Both the position numbers and the translations under genes were made by a program. 64,000 bases of DNA. It comes from Streptomyces composti. GTDB taxonomy: Bacteria; Actinomycetota; Actinomycetes; Streptomycetales; Streptomycetaceae. Under the pieces are notes generated by a model that was not told the DNA's origin, made no database searches, and saw only the letters and a list, made by a program, of their open reading frames with translations. This document shows positions 42,541-50,662 of the stretch, in pieces; position 1 is the stretch's first letter; every line of letters begins with the position of its first letter. The stretch spans positions 62,001 through 126,000 of the forward strand of contig NZ_JAATEM010000010.1 in assembly GCF_012034205.1 (NCBI RefSeq), in the 5' to 3' direction.

Positions 42541-43354
42541 AGGCGCGTCCGCCGACCCGCTCGCCGCCCTGGCCTCCCTGCCCGGCGTGGCCGACTCCGT
42601 GGAGTCCGTGCGCAAGGCCGTCGACCGGGTCTACGGGCACCGGGTCATGCGGCGGCGCAGCAACGAGATCACCTCCGAGGCGGCGCTGCGCGGCGCCCGT
42701 GGCTCGGCGGCGCTGGCCGGCGCCGACTGGGCGCTGGAGGAGGTGCGCCGGCGCACCGACTTCAGCGGTGACGGCGAGGCGCGCACCATGGGCGCGGCGC
42801 TGCGGCTGACCGCCGAGGCGGGGCAGCTGCTGTCCATCTGGCGGCAGTCGCCCCTGCGGGTGCTGGCCCGGCTGCATCTGGTGGCGGCCGCGGACAAGGC
42901 GGAGCAGGTCGGCCGCCCGCGCAAGGAGGGCGAGCCGGTCGACGAGCCGCTGCTCACGCTCGACCTGCCGGGCGCCGCGGAGATGCACGGACGGCTGGAC
43001 GGCCTTGCCGAGGTGATCATCGCCGGCGGTTCCGCACCGGCGCTGGTGACGGCCTCGATCGTGCACGGGGAGCTGCTCGCGCTGCGGCCCTTCGTCTCGC
43101 ACAACGGCCTGGTCGCGCGCGCCGCCGAACGCGTCGTGCTGGTCGGCAGCGGACTCGATCCGAAGTCGGTCTGCCCGGCCGAGGTGGGCTACGCGGAGCT
43201 GGGCCGCGAGGCGTATCTGGCCGCGCTGGAGGGCTATGTCTCCGGGACGCCCGAGGGCGTGGCCGCCTGGATCGCGCACTGCGGCCGGGCGGTCGAGCTG
43301 GGGGCGCGTGAGTCGACGGCGGTCTGCGAGGCGCTGCAGCGCGGCGCGGCCTGA
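42530..43354 (+). CDS. Fic/DOC-like protein with a degenerate active site
   Basis: The 274-residue protein resembles Fic-domain proteins: an N-terminal helical part with 'EAALRGARGSAALAGADW' and a core motif 'LRPFVSHNGLVARAAERVVL' (185-204), which aligns with HPFxxGNGRxxR. The catalytic His is Arg186, the Gly-Asn-Gly is His-Asn-Gly and the first Arg is Leu, so AMP transfer is unlikely. S. coelicolor annotations call the equivalent gene an oxidoreductase, for which I see no NAD(P) motif. It converges with the HAD gene across a strong hairpin and shares its promoter region with the divergent CooC-like gene. Confidence 0.75.
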   Translation: MSTTGASADPLAALASLPGVADSVESVRKAVDRVYGHRVMRRRSNEITSEAALRGARGSAALAGADWALEEVRRRTDFSGDGEARTMGAALRLTAEAGQLLSIWRQSPLRVLARLHLVAAADKAEQVGRPRKEGEPVDEPLLTLDLPGAAEMHGRLDGLAEVIIAGGSAPALVTASIVHGELLALRPFVSHNGLVARAAERVVLVGSGLDPKSVCPAEVGYAELGREAYLAALEGYVSGTPEGVAAWIAHCGRAVELGARESTAVCEALQRGAA

Positions 43355-43482
43355 GCTCGGCGGCCGAGCCGGACCCGAACCTTCTCGTGACCGGGCCGGC
43401 CGAGACGGTCCACGGGCCTTCCGGCGCGGTGACCCGAGCACCGGGCTTTCCGGCATGCTGACCTGGCCCCTGGCACACCAAT

Positions 43483-43510
43483 GCGGCGGTACGAGGAGTC
43501 GTACCGCCGC
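43483..43510. terminator. Bidirectional terminator between Fic-like and HAD genes
   Basis: GCGGCGGTACGA pairs perfectly with TCGTACCGCCGC over the loop GGAG. Confidence 0.88.
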
Positions 43511-43780
43511 TGGCATGTCCACCGGGTTACCAAGCGTCCTCGAACAATTGCCCATCAGGTCGGGAACCTTGCCCGTCACCTGGTGCGGCTGGCCCGTAAT
43601 CGACGGGTCGACGTCGCGTGGGTGCCCGGTTTCCATGCTCGGTCCGTGGGGCCAAATGCGTTCCGAAGGTGATCCTTTCGGATTCCCTTGGTCTCGCGGG
43701 CCGTTAATTCCTTTGTACTCCAGGACCGAAGCCAACGGAAGGGTTGGCTCTGCTTCTTTACTTTTGGGTTCAAAGAGGAG
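43511..43780. other. Gene-poor, relatively AT-rich stretch downstream of the HAD gene
   Basis: After the terminator, 270 bp of lower GC content (especially 43670-43780, with TTACTTTTGGG and CCGTTAATTCC) run to the HAD stop codon. Short frames on both strands (43481-43672 and 43576-43773) lack typical codon bias. It could be a remnant of inserted DNA or a long 3' region; I cannot tell which. Confidence 0.4.
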
Positions 43781-44614
43781 CTAAACGGACGCGGGTCGGC
43801 GGCGGCTGGCGTACCAGACCAGACCGGCGGTTGCCGCGGCGGCTCCGACGGCGACGGCCGCGATCAGTGCGGGCCTGGCCGGCACGGAGAACTCGGGCAG
43901 GCGCTGCTTGAGCCGCACCGGGCGGTGGAAGTCGAGAATCGGCCATGCGCGGGCGACCGCCTCGCGCCGCAGCGCGCGGTCGGGGTTCACCGCGTGCGGG
44001 TGGCCCACCGCCTCCAGCATCGGCAGATCGGTCGCCGAGTCGCTGTAGGCGTAGCAGCGGGCCAGGTCGTACCCCTCGGACTCGGCCAGCTCGCGGATCG
44101 CCTCGGCCTTGGTCGGGCCGTAGGCGTAGTACTCCACCTCGCCGGTGAAGCAGCCGTCGTCGCCCACGACCATGCGGGTGGCGACGACCCGGTCCGCGCC
44201 CAGCAGCTCGCCGATCGGCTCCACCACCTCGGCACCCGAGGTGGACACGATCACCACGTCCCGGCCCGCGGCATGGTGCTCCTCGATGAGGGTGGCGGCC
44301 TCGTCGTAGATGATCGGGTCGATCAGGTCGTGCAGCGTCTCGGCCACGATCTCCTTGACCTGCTGGACGTTCCAGCCACGGCACAACGCGGACAGGTACT
44401 TGCGCATCCGCTCCATCTGGTCGTGATCCGCGCCTCCCGCGAGGAAGACGAACTGGGCATATGCGGTGCGCAGCACAGCCCTGCGGTTGATCAGGCCGCC
44501 TTGGTAGAAGGACTTGCTGAACGTGAGCGTGCTCGACTTCGCAATGACCGTCTTGTCCAGGTCGAAGAAGGCGGCTGTGCGCGGCAAGGAGTGGTTTTCC
44601 ACGCTCCTGAGCAT
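43781..44614 (-). CDS. HAD-IB family phosphatase, membrane-tethered
   Basis: The 277-residue protein has the HAD nucleophile motif 'FFDLDKTVIAKSS' near residue 16, motif II Ser in 'VVIVSTSGAEVVEP' near 120 and motif III/IV 'AYSDSATDLPML' near 190, in the SerB-like IB subfamily. The C-terminus has one transmembrane helix (about 249-268) and a basic tail. In S. coelicolor the equivalent gene is annotated as associated with morphological differentiation, as I recall; it is the Rv3661 orthologue. Substrate is unknown. The 6C RNA gene is divergent from it. Confidence 0.9.
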   Translation of the reverse strand: MLRSVENHSLPRTAAFFDLDKTVIAKSSTLTFSKSFYQGGLINRRAVLRTAYAQFVFLAGGADHDQMERMRKYLSALCRGWNVQQVKEIVAETLHDLIDPIIYDEAATLIEEHHAAGRDVVIVSTSGAEVVEPIGELLGADRVVATRMVVGDDGCFTGEVEYYAYGPTKAEAIRELAESEGYDLARCYAYSDSATDLPMLEAVGHPHAVNPDRALRREAVARAWPILDFHRPVRLKQRLPEFSVPARPALIAAVAVGAAAATAGLVWYASRRRPASV

Positions 44615-44706
44615 AGGCGCACCTCATTCGGCGTAAGGTAGGGCGCGTGGGTTTGCCTGAGAGGGCTCTCGGGTACACCATGGAAGTCACGGATCGTTCG
44701 CGCGAC

Positions 44707-44790
44707 CGTGCTAACCCGGCCCGACTCCTCCCCCCCCGAGTCGGCCGTGGGGACGACCCCCGCTCTCCCCCCCGGCGGGGGTCGTCGCAT
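44707..44790 (+). ncRNA. 6C RNA (two hairpins with C-rich loops)
   Basis: Two consecutive hairpins each expose a run of cytosines. The first (44721-44744) has the stem CCGACTC/GAGTCGG and loop CTCCCCCCC (C run of 7-8). The second (44752-44786) has the perfect 12-bp stem GACGACCCCCGC/GCGGGGGTCGTC and loop TCTCCCCCCCG. This is the defining architecture of the actinobacterial 6C RNA. Its place between the HAD gene and ssd is also that of the mycobacterial B11/6C RNA between Rv3661 and Rv3660c (from memory). TTTT follows 18 nt after the second stem. The C-loops are thought to bind G-rich ribosome sites of target mRNAs. Exact ends are approximate. Confidence 0.9.
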
Positions 44791-45197
44791 GTCCGGGTGG
44801 GTTTTCTCGCTCTCATGATGGCCCTGGTGGCGACCGGGCGCTCGCTGCGGGCCAGGGTTTGGCATGCGCATGACTTGTTACTGTGGGTAATTCTCGGGCT
44901 GCGCTGCGGGTCCGGACCGGAACGTGAGCCGCACTCACCTGTATGGGTGAAGGCGATATTCACAACGGCCGACTTGTCCACAGTTTTCGACCAAGATCCC
45001 CTTCCATTTCCCGATCCCTGCACCGTGATTCCTGCGCGACCCGCTCGCGGCGAGTTCTCTGCCCGTTCCGTTTACCGGGGTCGCGTTTGGCCGGTTTCTG
45101 TCGGCCGCCCTTAAGGCGGCCCATGCCGGTTCTTCACACGTTTGGGAATCGCGGGGCCGCAGGGGCTGCGCGAGACACGCAGCGAAGGGGGACGACC

Positions 45198-46304
45198 ATG
45201 ACCGGAACCGTCACACACGATCCGCCGCCCGCCGCCGGAGGCAGCCGCCCGAGCGGGCCGCTGATCGTCACCGAAAACGCACAGCTCCTCGACGACCTGC
45301 TGCGCCTGTGCGCGGCGGCCGGCGCCACACCGGAGGTCCACCACGGCCTGCCGGAACCGCGGGGCAGCTGGGAGGCCGCGCCCCTGGTGCTCGTCGGCGA
45401 CGACGCCGCACGGCGCGTCCGCGGGGCCGCGCGCCGGCGCGGTGTGGTGCTGGTCGGCCGCGATCAGGACGACTCCGGGGTCTGGCGCCGCGCCGTGGAG
45501 ATCGGCGCCGACCACGTGCTCATGCTGCCCGACGGCGAGCAGTGGCTGGTCGACCGCATCGCCGACGTGGCCGAGGGCGTCGGACGGCCCGCCCTGACCG
45601 TCGGCGTCATCGGCGGCCGCGGCGGGGCCGGCGCCTCCACCCTGGCCTGCGCACTCGCCGTCACCTCCGCGCGGGAGGGACTGCGCACCCTCCTCGTCGA
45701 CGCGGACCCCCTGGGCGGCGGCCTCGACGTGGTCCTCGGCGGCGAGACCGCCCAAGGGCTGCGCTGGCCCGCGTTCGCCGCCTCACGGGGACGGGTCGGC
45801 GGCGCGGCGCTGGAGGCGTCGCTGCCGGAACTGCACTCGCTGCGCGTGCTCAGCTGGGACCGCGGGGACTGCGTGGCCGTCCCGCCGCAGGCCGTGCGTG
45901 CGGTGCTGGCGGCCGCCCGGCGCGGCGGCGGCACGGTCGTGGTCGATCTGCCGCGCCGGGTCGACGAGGCGGTGGCCGAGGCTCTGGCCCAGCTCGACCT
46001 CGGACTCCTGGTGGTCCCGGCCGAGCTGCGCGCCGTCGCCGCGGCCAAACGGGTGTCCTCCGCCATGCGCATGGTGCTGCGCGATCTGCGCGTGGCCGTG
46101 CGCGGGCCCTACGCACCCGGCCTCGACGACCACGAGGTGGCCCGGCTGCTCGACCTGCCGCTGGCGGGCGACGTACCCGTCGAACCCGGCCTGCAGCGCC
46201 CCCACCAGACGGCCCGGCCGCCCGCGGCCTCCGGCCGGGGGCCGCTGGCCCGCTTCTGCAAGGAGTTCTGGGAGCAGGCCCTGGTGGAGGCGAGGACGGC
46301 ATGA
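45198..46304 (+). CDS. ssd: Septum-site-determining-like protein Ssd (CpaE/MinD type)
   Basis: The 368-residue protein has an N-terminal receiver-like segment (about 20-125) and a ParA/MinD-type ATPase domain with the degenerate P-loop 'VIGGRGGAGASTLACALA' near 140-157, where the usual GKT is GAS, and 'LLVDADPLGGGLD'. Such CpaE/TadZ-like proteins place Tad pili at the pole; Rv3660c affects septation in mycobacteria. ATG 45198 has AAGGGGG eight nt upstream. Its stop overlaps the tadA start (ATGA), putting it first in the pilus operon. Loss of the P-loop Lys-Thr suggests weak or no ATPase activity. Confidence 0.9.
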   Translation: MTGTVTHDPPPAAGGSRPSGPLIVTENAQLLDDLLRLCAAAGATPEVHHGLPEPRGSWEAAPLVLVGDDAARRVRGAARRRGVVLVGRDQDDSGVWRRAVEIGADHVLMLPDGEQWLVDRIADVAEGVGRPALTVGVIGGRGGAGASTLACALAVTSAREGLRTLLVDADPLGGGLDVVLGGETAQGLRWPAFAASRGRVGGAALEASLPELHSLRVLSWDRGDCVAVPPQAVRAVLAAARRGGGTVVVDLPRRVDEAVAEALAQLDLGLLVVPAELRAVAAAKRVSSAMRMVLRDLRVAVRGPYAPGLDDHEVARLLDLPLAGDVPVEPGLQRPHQTARPPAASGRGPLARFCKEFWEQALVEARTA

Positions 46305-47638
46305 GGACCACGGCTACGAGGACCACGGCTACGAGGACCACAGGGACGCGTGCCTCGGGGATGCGGGTCACGGGGATGCGGGTCTCGGGCATCGAGACCA
46401 CGGCTTCCAGGACCGCGACGACCACGATCACCTTGCCTCCGGTCGGTTCCGGTCGGCCCGAGGAACCGGCCGACGGCCTCCCCGAGGGACTCCTGGACGA
46501 GGTGCGGCGCCGGCTGGCGGAGAGCGGGGCCGAGCCGACGCCCGCCCGGGTGGCGCAGGCCCTGCGCGAGCAGGGCACGGTGCTCGGCGACGCGGAGATC
46601 CTGCGGGCGGCCGAGCGGCTGCGGTCCGAACTGGTCGGCAGCGGCCCGCTGGAGCCGCTGCTCGCCGACCCGGCGGTCACCGACGTCCTGGTGTCGGCCC
46701 CCGACCGGGTCTGGGTCGACCGAGGCCGCGGACTGGAACTGACCGGCGTCCGCTTCCCCGACGCGCCGGCCGTGCGCCGTCTCGCCCAGCGGCTGGCCGC
46801 CGTCGCCGGCCGGCGCCTGGACGACGCCCGCCCTTGGGTCGACGCCAGGCTCCCCGACGGGACCCGGCTGCACGCGGTACTGCCGCCCGTGGCCGTCGGC
46901 AGCGCCTGTCTCTCCCTGCGGGTCGTGCGGCCCCGCGCCTTCACCCTGGACGAGCTGACCGCGGCGGGCACCGTGCCGCCGGCCGGCGACCGGGTGCTGC
47001 GGGCCCTGATGGACGCCCGTCTGTCCTTCCTGGTCAGCGGCGGGACCGGCAGCGGCAAGACGACCCTGCTCAGCGCGCTGCTCGGACTGGTCGGGCCGGA
47101 CGAGCGCATCGTCCTGGCCGAGGACTCCGCGGAGCTGCGGCCCGACCACCCGCACGTGGTGCGCCTGGAGACCCGGCCCGCCAACCAGGAGGGTGCTGGG
47201 CTGGTGACCCTGGAGGACCTGGTGCGCCAGGCGCTGCGGATGCGCCCGGACCGGCTGGTCGTCGGCGAGGTGCGCGGCTCGGAGGTGGTCCATCTGCTGG
47301 CCGCCCTCAACACGGGCCATGAAGGCGGTACGTGCACGGTTCACGCCAACGCGGCCGCCGATGTGCCGGCCCGCTTGGAGGCGCTGGGTACGGCCGCCGG
47401 GCTCGACCGCCTGGCGCTGCACAGCCAGCTCGCCGCCGCCGTGTCGGTGGTGCTGCATCTCGTCAGGGACCGGTCGGGGCGGCGGCGCATCGCCGAGGTG
47501 CACGTGCTGGAGCGCGACCCGTCCGGCCTGGTACGGACCGTGCCGGCGCTGCGCTGGGGAGCCGGAGGCTTCCTCCAGGAGCCCGGGTGGGAGCGGCTGC
47601 GGTGGCTGCTGCGGGAGCGGAGCGGGGGCGGCAGGTGA
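46301..47638 (+). CDS. tadA: TadA/VirB11-type secretion ATPase
   Basis: The 445-residue ATPase has Walker A 'SGGTGSGKTTLLSALL' near residue 247, an Asp box ('VLAEDSAELRP'), Walker B-like 'RPDRLVVGEVRGSE' near 315 and the His box 'GHEGGTCTVHANAA'. It powers assembly of the Flp-type pilus. The first ~45 residues are a Thr/Arg-rich tandem repeat not found in the family. It overlaps the ssd and tadB genes at both ends by the stop/start quartets ATGA and GTGA, so translation of the operon is coupled. Confidence 0.93.
   Translation: MRTTATRTTATRTTGTRASGMRVTGMRVSGIETTASRTATTTITLPPVGSGRPEEPADGLPEGLLDEVRRRLAESGAEPTPARVAQALREQGTVLGDAEILRAAERLRSELVGSGPLEPLLADPAVTDVLVSAPDRVWVDRGRGLELTGVRFPDAPAVRRLAQRLAAVAGRRLDDARPWVDARLPDGTRLHAVLPPVAVGSACLSLRVVRPRAFTLDELTAAGTVPPAGDRVLRALMDARLSFLVSGGTGSGKTTLLSALLGLVGPDERIVLAEDSAELRPDHPHVVRLETRPANQEGAGLVTLEDLVRQALRMRPDRLVVGEVRGSEVVHLLAALNTGHEGGTCTVHANAAADVPARLEALGTAAGLDRLALHSQLAAAVSVVLHLVRDRSGRRRIAEVHVLERDPSGLVRTVPALRWGAGGFLQEPGWERLRWLLRERSGGGR
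46304..46390 (+). repeat. 15-bp tandem repeats at the tadA 5' end
   Basis: AGGACCACGGCTACG occurs at 46304 and 46319, with a diverged copy at 46334. A second 15-bp unit, ATGCGGGTCACGGGG, is repeated at 46361 and 46376. They add about 29 Thr/Arg/Met-rich residues to the N-terminus. Confidence 0.88.
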
Positions 47639-48513
47639 ACGCGGTCACCGAGGTGTCGACGGGGCTCGCCGTGGCCTGCCTGATGAGTGCGGCCTGGCTG
47701 GTGGGCGGCGGGCGGGCCGGTGCCCGGAGGGCCCGGCTGCTGCTGGCCGGCGGGGGAGTGGTGGGCGGCGGAGCACCGCCGGGAAGGTCCGCGGTGCTCC
47801 AGGAGTGGAAGCGCATCGCCGGGCGACTGCACGGTGAGTGGTGGGCGCTCGTCGCCGGGGTGCTCCTGGCTGTCCTGGGTGCCTCGGTGCTGCCTCTGGT
47901 GGCCGGGGCCGCCGCGGTGCCGGTGCTGCGGCGCCTGCGGCTGGCGGCGCTGCGGCGCCGGGAGCGCGACCGGCGCGGGGACGCGGTGATCGCGCTGTGC
48001 GGTTCGCTCGCCGGGGAGGTGCGAGCCGGGCGGCAACCGGGTGAGGCGCTGCTGCCGGCCGCGCGGGACTCCGGCGGGCTGGGCGACGCCCAGGCGACGG
48101 TGCTGGCGGCGGCGCGGTTCGGCGGTGACGTCCCCGGGGCACTCGCCGCGGCGGCGCGGCAGCCGGGGGCCGAAGGGCTGCGCGGGCTCGCCGCGTGCTG
48201 GCGGGTCGCCGTGGACCAGGGGGCAGGGCTCGCGGACGGACTCGACCGCCTCGAGGCCGCCCTGCGCACCGAGCGGGACCAGCGCAACGACCTGCGCGCC
48301 CAGCTCGCCGGGGCCCGGGCCACGGCGGTGCTGCTGGCGGGTCTCCCGGTGCTCGGCCTCGCCCTCGGTGCCGCCCTCGGCGCCGACCCGCTGCACATCC
48401 TGCTGCACACCCCGGCGGGGCTCGGCTGCCTGGCGGCCGGTGCGGTGCTGGAGGGGCTGGGGCTGTGGTGGGTGCGGCACATCATGCGCGGGGCTCAGGA
48501 GCGGACGGCATGA
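47635..48513 (+). CDS. TadB-like type II/IV secretion membrane protein
   Basis: The 292-residue protein has a T2SSF-type domain with cytoplasmic helical segments ('GDAVIALCGSLAGEVRAGRQPGEAL' region, 'RTERDQRNDLRAQLAGAR') between membrane helices at about 7-22, 75-98, 232-255 and 262-280. TadB and TadC form the inner-membrane platform on which the Tad ATPase acts. GTG 47635 overlaps the tadA stop (GTGA), and its own stop overlaps the start of the next platform gene. Confidence 0.87.
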   Translation: MNAVTEVSTGLAVACLMSAAWLVGGGRAGARRARLLLAGGGVVGGGAPPGRSAVLQEWKRIAGRLHGEWWALVAGVLLAVLGASVLPLVAGAAAVPVLRRLRLAALRRRERDRRGDAVIALCGSLAGEVRAGRQPGEALLPAARDSGGLGDAQATVLAAARFGGDVPGALAAAARQPGAEGLRGLAACWRVAVDQGAGLADGLDRLEAALRTERDQRNDLRAQLAGARATAVLLAGLPVLGLALGAALGADPLHILLHTPAGLGCLAAGAVLEGLGLWWVRHIMRGAQERTA

Positions 48514-49298
48514 GCGGAGACGTTGTCCACAGGCTGGGGATGACCTCGGGCGTCGTGGCGCTGCTCGGCTGGGCGGCTCGGTGGCTGTGGCAGGTCCGGC
48601 GGGAGCGGAGAGCGCGCCGGCGGCTGGCGGAGCTGGTGGCCGGCGAGCGGGTGGCGGACGTTCCGCGGCGCAGGGCGTGGCGAGCCGCCGGGCGCTGGCT
48701 GCCGCCGGCAGGCGTGGTGTGCGCCGGCTGGGTGGTGGTGGGCGGTCTCGCCGGACTCGCGGTGGGGCTGGCCTGCGCGGCCGGGCTCTGGCGCCTGCGG
48801 GTTCGTCAGGAGGCGGCCGGCTCACGGCAGTGGGCCCGGGAGGCGGCGCGGGCGGAACGTCAGCTCCCGCTCGCCGCCGACCTGCTGGCCGCCTGCATCG
48901 CGGCGGGCGCAGGACCTGTGACCGCCGCACAGGCCGTCGGGGAGACCTTGGCGGGACCGGTCGGCGACGCGCTGGCGCGGGGCGCGGCCGAGGTCCGGCT
49001 CGGTGGCGAACCGGCCGCGGCATGGCAGCGCCTGGCCGCGCTGCCGGGCGCCCGGTCCCTGGCCCGGCTGCTGGAGCGGGCGGACGTCTCGGGACTCCCC
49101 CTGGCCGCGCCCGCCGCCCGGCTCGCCGCCGAGACCCGCGCCGAGTGGGCACGGGCGGCGACGGCACGGGCCCGCAGGGCGGCCGTCATGGTCAGCGCAC
49201 CGGTCGGGCTGTGCTTCCTGCCCGCGTTCGTCGCGGTGGGCGTGGTGCCCGTGGTGATCGGCCTCGCGGGCGGGGTGCTGGGAGGGGGTGGCCGGTGA
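48510..49298 (+). CDS. TadC-like type II/IV secretion membrane protein
   Basis: The 262-residue protein is the second T2SSF-like platform protein: membrane helices near 11-26, 65-92 and 235-258 and the helical segment 'AERQLPLAADLLAACIAAGAGPVTAAQAVGE' typical of TadC. It is coupled to the TadB-like gene by ATGA. A 224-bp gap with tandem repeats separates it from the pilin gene, the only real gap in the operon. Confidence 0.87.
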   Translation: MSGDVVHRLGMTSGVVALLGWAARWLWQVRRERRARRRLAELVAGERVADVPRRRAWRAAGRWLPPAGVVCAGWVVVGGLAGLAVGLACAAGLWRLRVRQEAAGSRQWAREAARAERQLPLAADLLAACIAAGAGPVTAAQAVGETLAGPVGDALARGAAEVRLGGEPAAAWQRLAALPGARSLARLLERADVSGLPLAAPAARLAAETRAEWARAATARARRAAVMVSAPVGLCFLPAFVAVGVVPVVIGLAGGVLGGGGR

Positions 49299-49370
49299 CG
49301 GCTCCCGGAACCCGGCGGGGGCGGACAGACAGACGGGCGATCAGCCGGCAGGCACGTCGCGAGCCGCAGG

Positions 49371-49471
49371 ACCGGGCCGGTGGTCGGAGGAGACGAACAG
49401 GAGGACCGAGCCGGCGGTCGGAGGAGACGAACAGAGGACCGGGCCGGCGGTCGGAGCGAACAGGCAGCAGG
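49371..49471. repeat. Three 33-34-bp tandem repeats before the pilin gene
   Basis: Units starting ACCGGGCCGG and containing GGTCGGAGGAGACGAACAG occur at 49371, 49405 and 49438, with a decayed fourth at 49472. They lie in the gap between the TadC-like and pilin genes, and a frame crossing them stays open. Confidence 0.88.
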
Positions 49472-49522
49472 ACCGAGTCAGCGAACGAGCGAACAACAGG
49501 ACCTTTCTTCACGGGGGTTGAG

Positions 49523-49741
49523 ATGCATCGGATGAATCGAGCGGTATGGGCACGGCTGCGGGCACTTCGGGGCCGGGTGCGAACGAGGCGGAAGGACGCC
49601 GGGATGGTGACGTCCGAGTACGCCATGGGCATCGTGGCGGCGGTGGCGTTCGCCGTGGTGCTCTACAAGGTGGTCAACAGCGGGCCGGTCAGCACGGCCC
49701 TGCGGAACATCGTGCAGCAGGCACTCGATGGCCGGATGTGA
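49523..49741 (+). CDS. Flp-type pilin-like protein (DUF4244)
   Basis: The 72-residue protein has a basic leader ('RLRALRGRVRTRRKDAGM') followed by 'VTSEYAMGIVAAVAFAVVLYKVV', the Glu-containing hydrophobic pattern of Flp pilins, where a prepilin peptidase cuts before or near the conserved Glu. It matches the DUF4244 family that accompanies actinobacterial tad clusters. ATG 49523 has GGGGGTTGAG upstream. The next gene begins inside its last codons. Confidence 0.85.
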   Translation: MHRMNRAVWARLRALRGRVRTRRKDAGMVTSEYAMGIVAAVAFAVVLYKVVNSGPVSTALRNIVQQALDGRM

Positions 49742-50102
49742 CACCGGACGTGACACGCGGGACCGGGGATTCGTGACGGCCGAGTCGGCCCTGGTGCTGC
49801 CCGTGCTGGTGCTGTTCACCACGGCGCTGGTGTGGGGGCTGATGGTGGTGGCGGCGCAGATCCAGTGCGTGGACGCGGCCCGGGCCGGCGCCCGTGCGGC
49901 CGCCCGGCAGGATCCGCCGGACGCGGTCGTCGAGGTCGCCCGTGCGGCCGCGCCGCCCGGAGCGCAGGTCACGGTGAGCCGGGGTGCCGCGCAGGTACGG
50001 GTGGTCGTCGTGGCCCGGCCGCGGCTGCTGCGGGGACTTCCGTTCGACGTACGGGAGGAGGCCGTGGCGGCCGTGGAGGAGACCGTGGGGGCCGGGCCGT
50101 GA
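49728..50102 (+). CDS. TadE-like pseudopilin
   Basis: The 124-residue protein carries 'DRGFVTAESALVLPVLVLFTTALVWGL', the TadE-like N-terminal helix with its conserved Glu, and a small extracytoplasmic domain rich in Ala/Val. ATG 49728 overlaps the pilin gene by 14 bp; GTG 49773, directly before the conserved segment, would give a shorter leader. It probably is a minor pilin of the Tad pilus. The stop overlaps the GTG of the next gene. Confidence 0.85.
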   Translation: MAGCDTGRDTRDRGFVTAESALVLPVLVLFTTALVWGLMVVAAQIQCVDAARAGARAAARQDPPDAVVEVARAAAPPGAQVTVSRGAAQVRVVVVARPRLLRGLPFDVREEAVAAVEETVGAGP

Positions 50103-50662
50103 GGATCGGCGGTGCAGGCCCGGGCGGCCGGGCCGGGACGGGCACAGGCCGGCGCCCCGGACGACGCCGCGGTGGGTCCGGAAGGAGGCGGTTCCCGGCG
50201 GACCGGGGGTCGGCGACCGTGTGGAGCGTCGGGGCGATCGCGGTGCTGTGCGTCGTCTTCGGGGCTGTGCTCGCCCTGGGGCACGCGGTGGTGGTCCGGC
50301 ACCGTGCGGCCGGGGGCGCGGATCTCGCCGCGCTCGCGGCGGCGGACCACTGGGCCGAGGGCGGCGCGGCGGCCTGCGCCCGCGCCGACCAGGTGGCCGG
50401 GGCGCAGGGCACGCGGCTCGTGCGGTGCACGGTCGAGGGTGAGATCTCGGACGTGTCGGTGGCCGCGGGCCGGACCCCCTTCGCCGCCGAAGTCAGGGCG
50501 AGGGCGGGACCCGCGACGACGCCCGCGCATCCCGGGGGCCCCGCCGGTCCCGGGACTCCGCCCCCTCCCGCGCCTCCGCTTCTCCCGGAGCCGGCTGCGC
50601 ACCCTCCTCCGGGTCCGGCCCCCCGCGCTTCTCCTCCGGTGCCCCCTCCAGTAGCACCGTGA
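50099..50662 (+). CDS. Rv3654c-type TadE/G-like protein with Pro-rich tail
   Basis: The 187-residue product begins at GTG 50099 (GTGA overlap) and has a 'DRGSATVWSVGAIAVLCVVFG' helix near residues 39-59, then a small domain with 'RHRAAGGADLAALAAADHWA'. This fits the family known as helicase/secretion-neighbourhood TadE-like (normally about 110-130 residues). The last ~60 residues are a Pro/Ala-rich tail encoded in a stretch that overlaps the convergent helicase gene by 170 bp. The conserved part ends before the overlap, so the tail may be an extension by stop-codon loss. Confidence 0.8.
   Translation: MRIGGAGPGGRAGTGTGRRPGRRRGGSGRRRFPADRGSATVWSVGAIAVLCVVFGAVLALGHAVVVRHRAAGGADLAALAAADHWAEGGAAACARADQVAGAQGTRLVRCTVEGEISDVSVAAGRTPFAAEVRARAGPATTPAHPGGPAGPGTPPPPAPPLLPEPAAHPPPGPAPRASPPVPPPVAP

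Noticed and set aside
43481..43773. Two short opposite frames between the Fic-like and HAD genes as genes
   Set aside because: Neither has a ribosome site or typical codon bias, and one begins inside the terminator hairpin.
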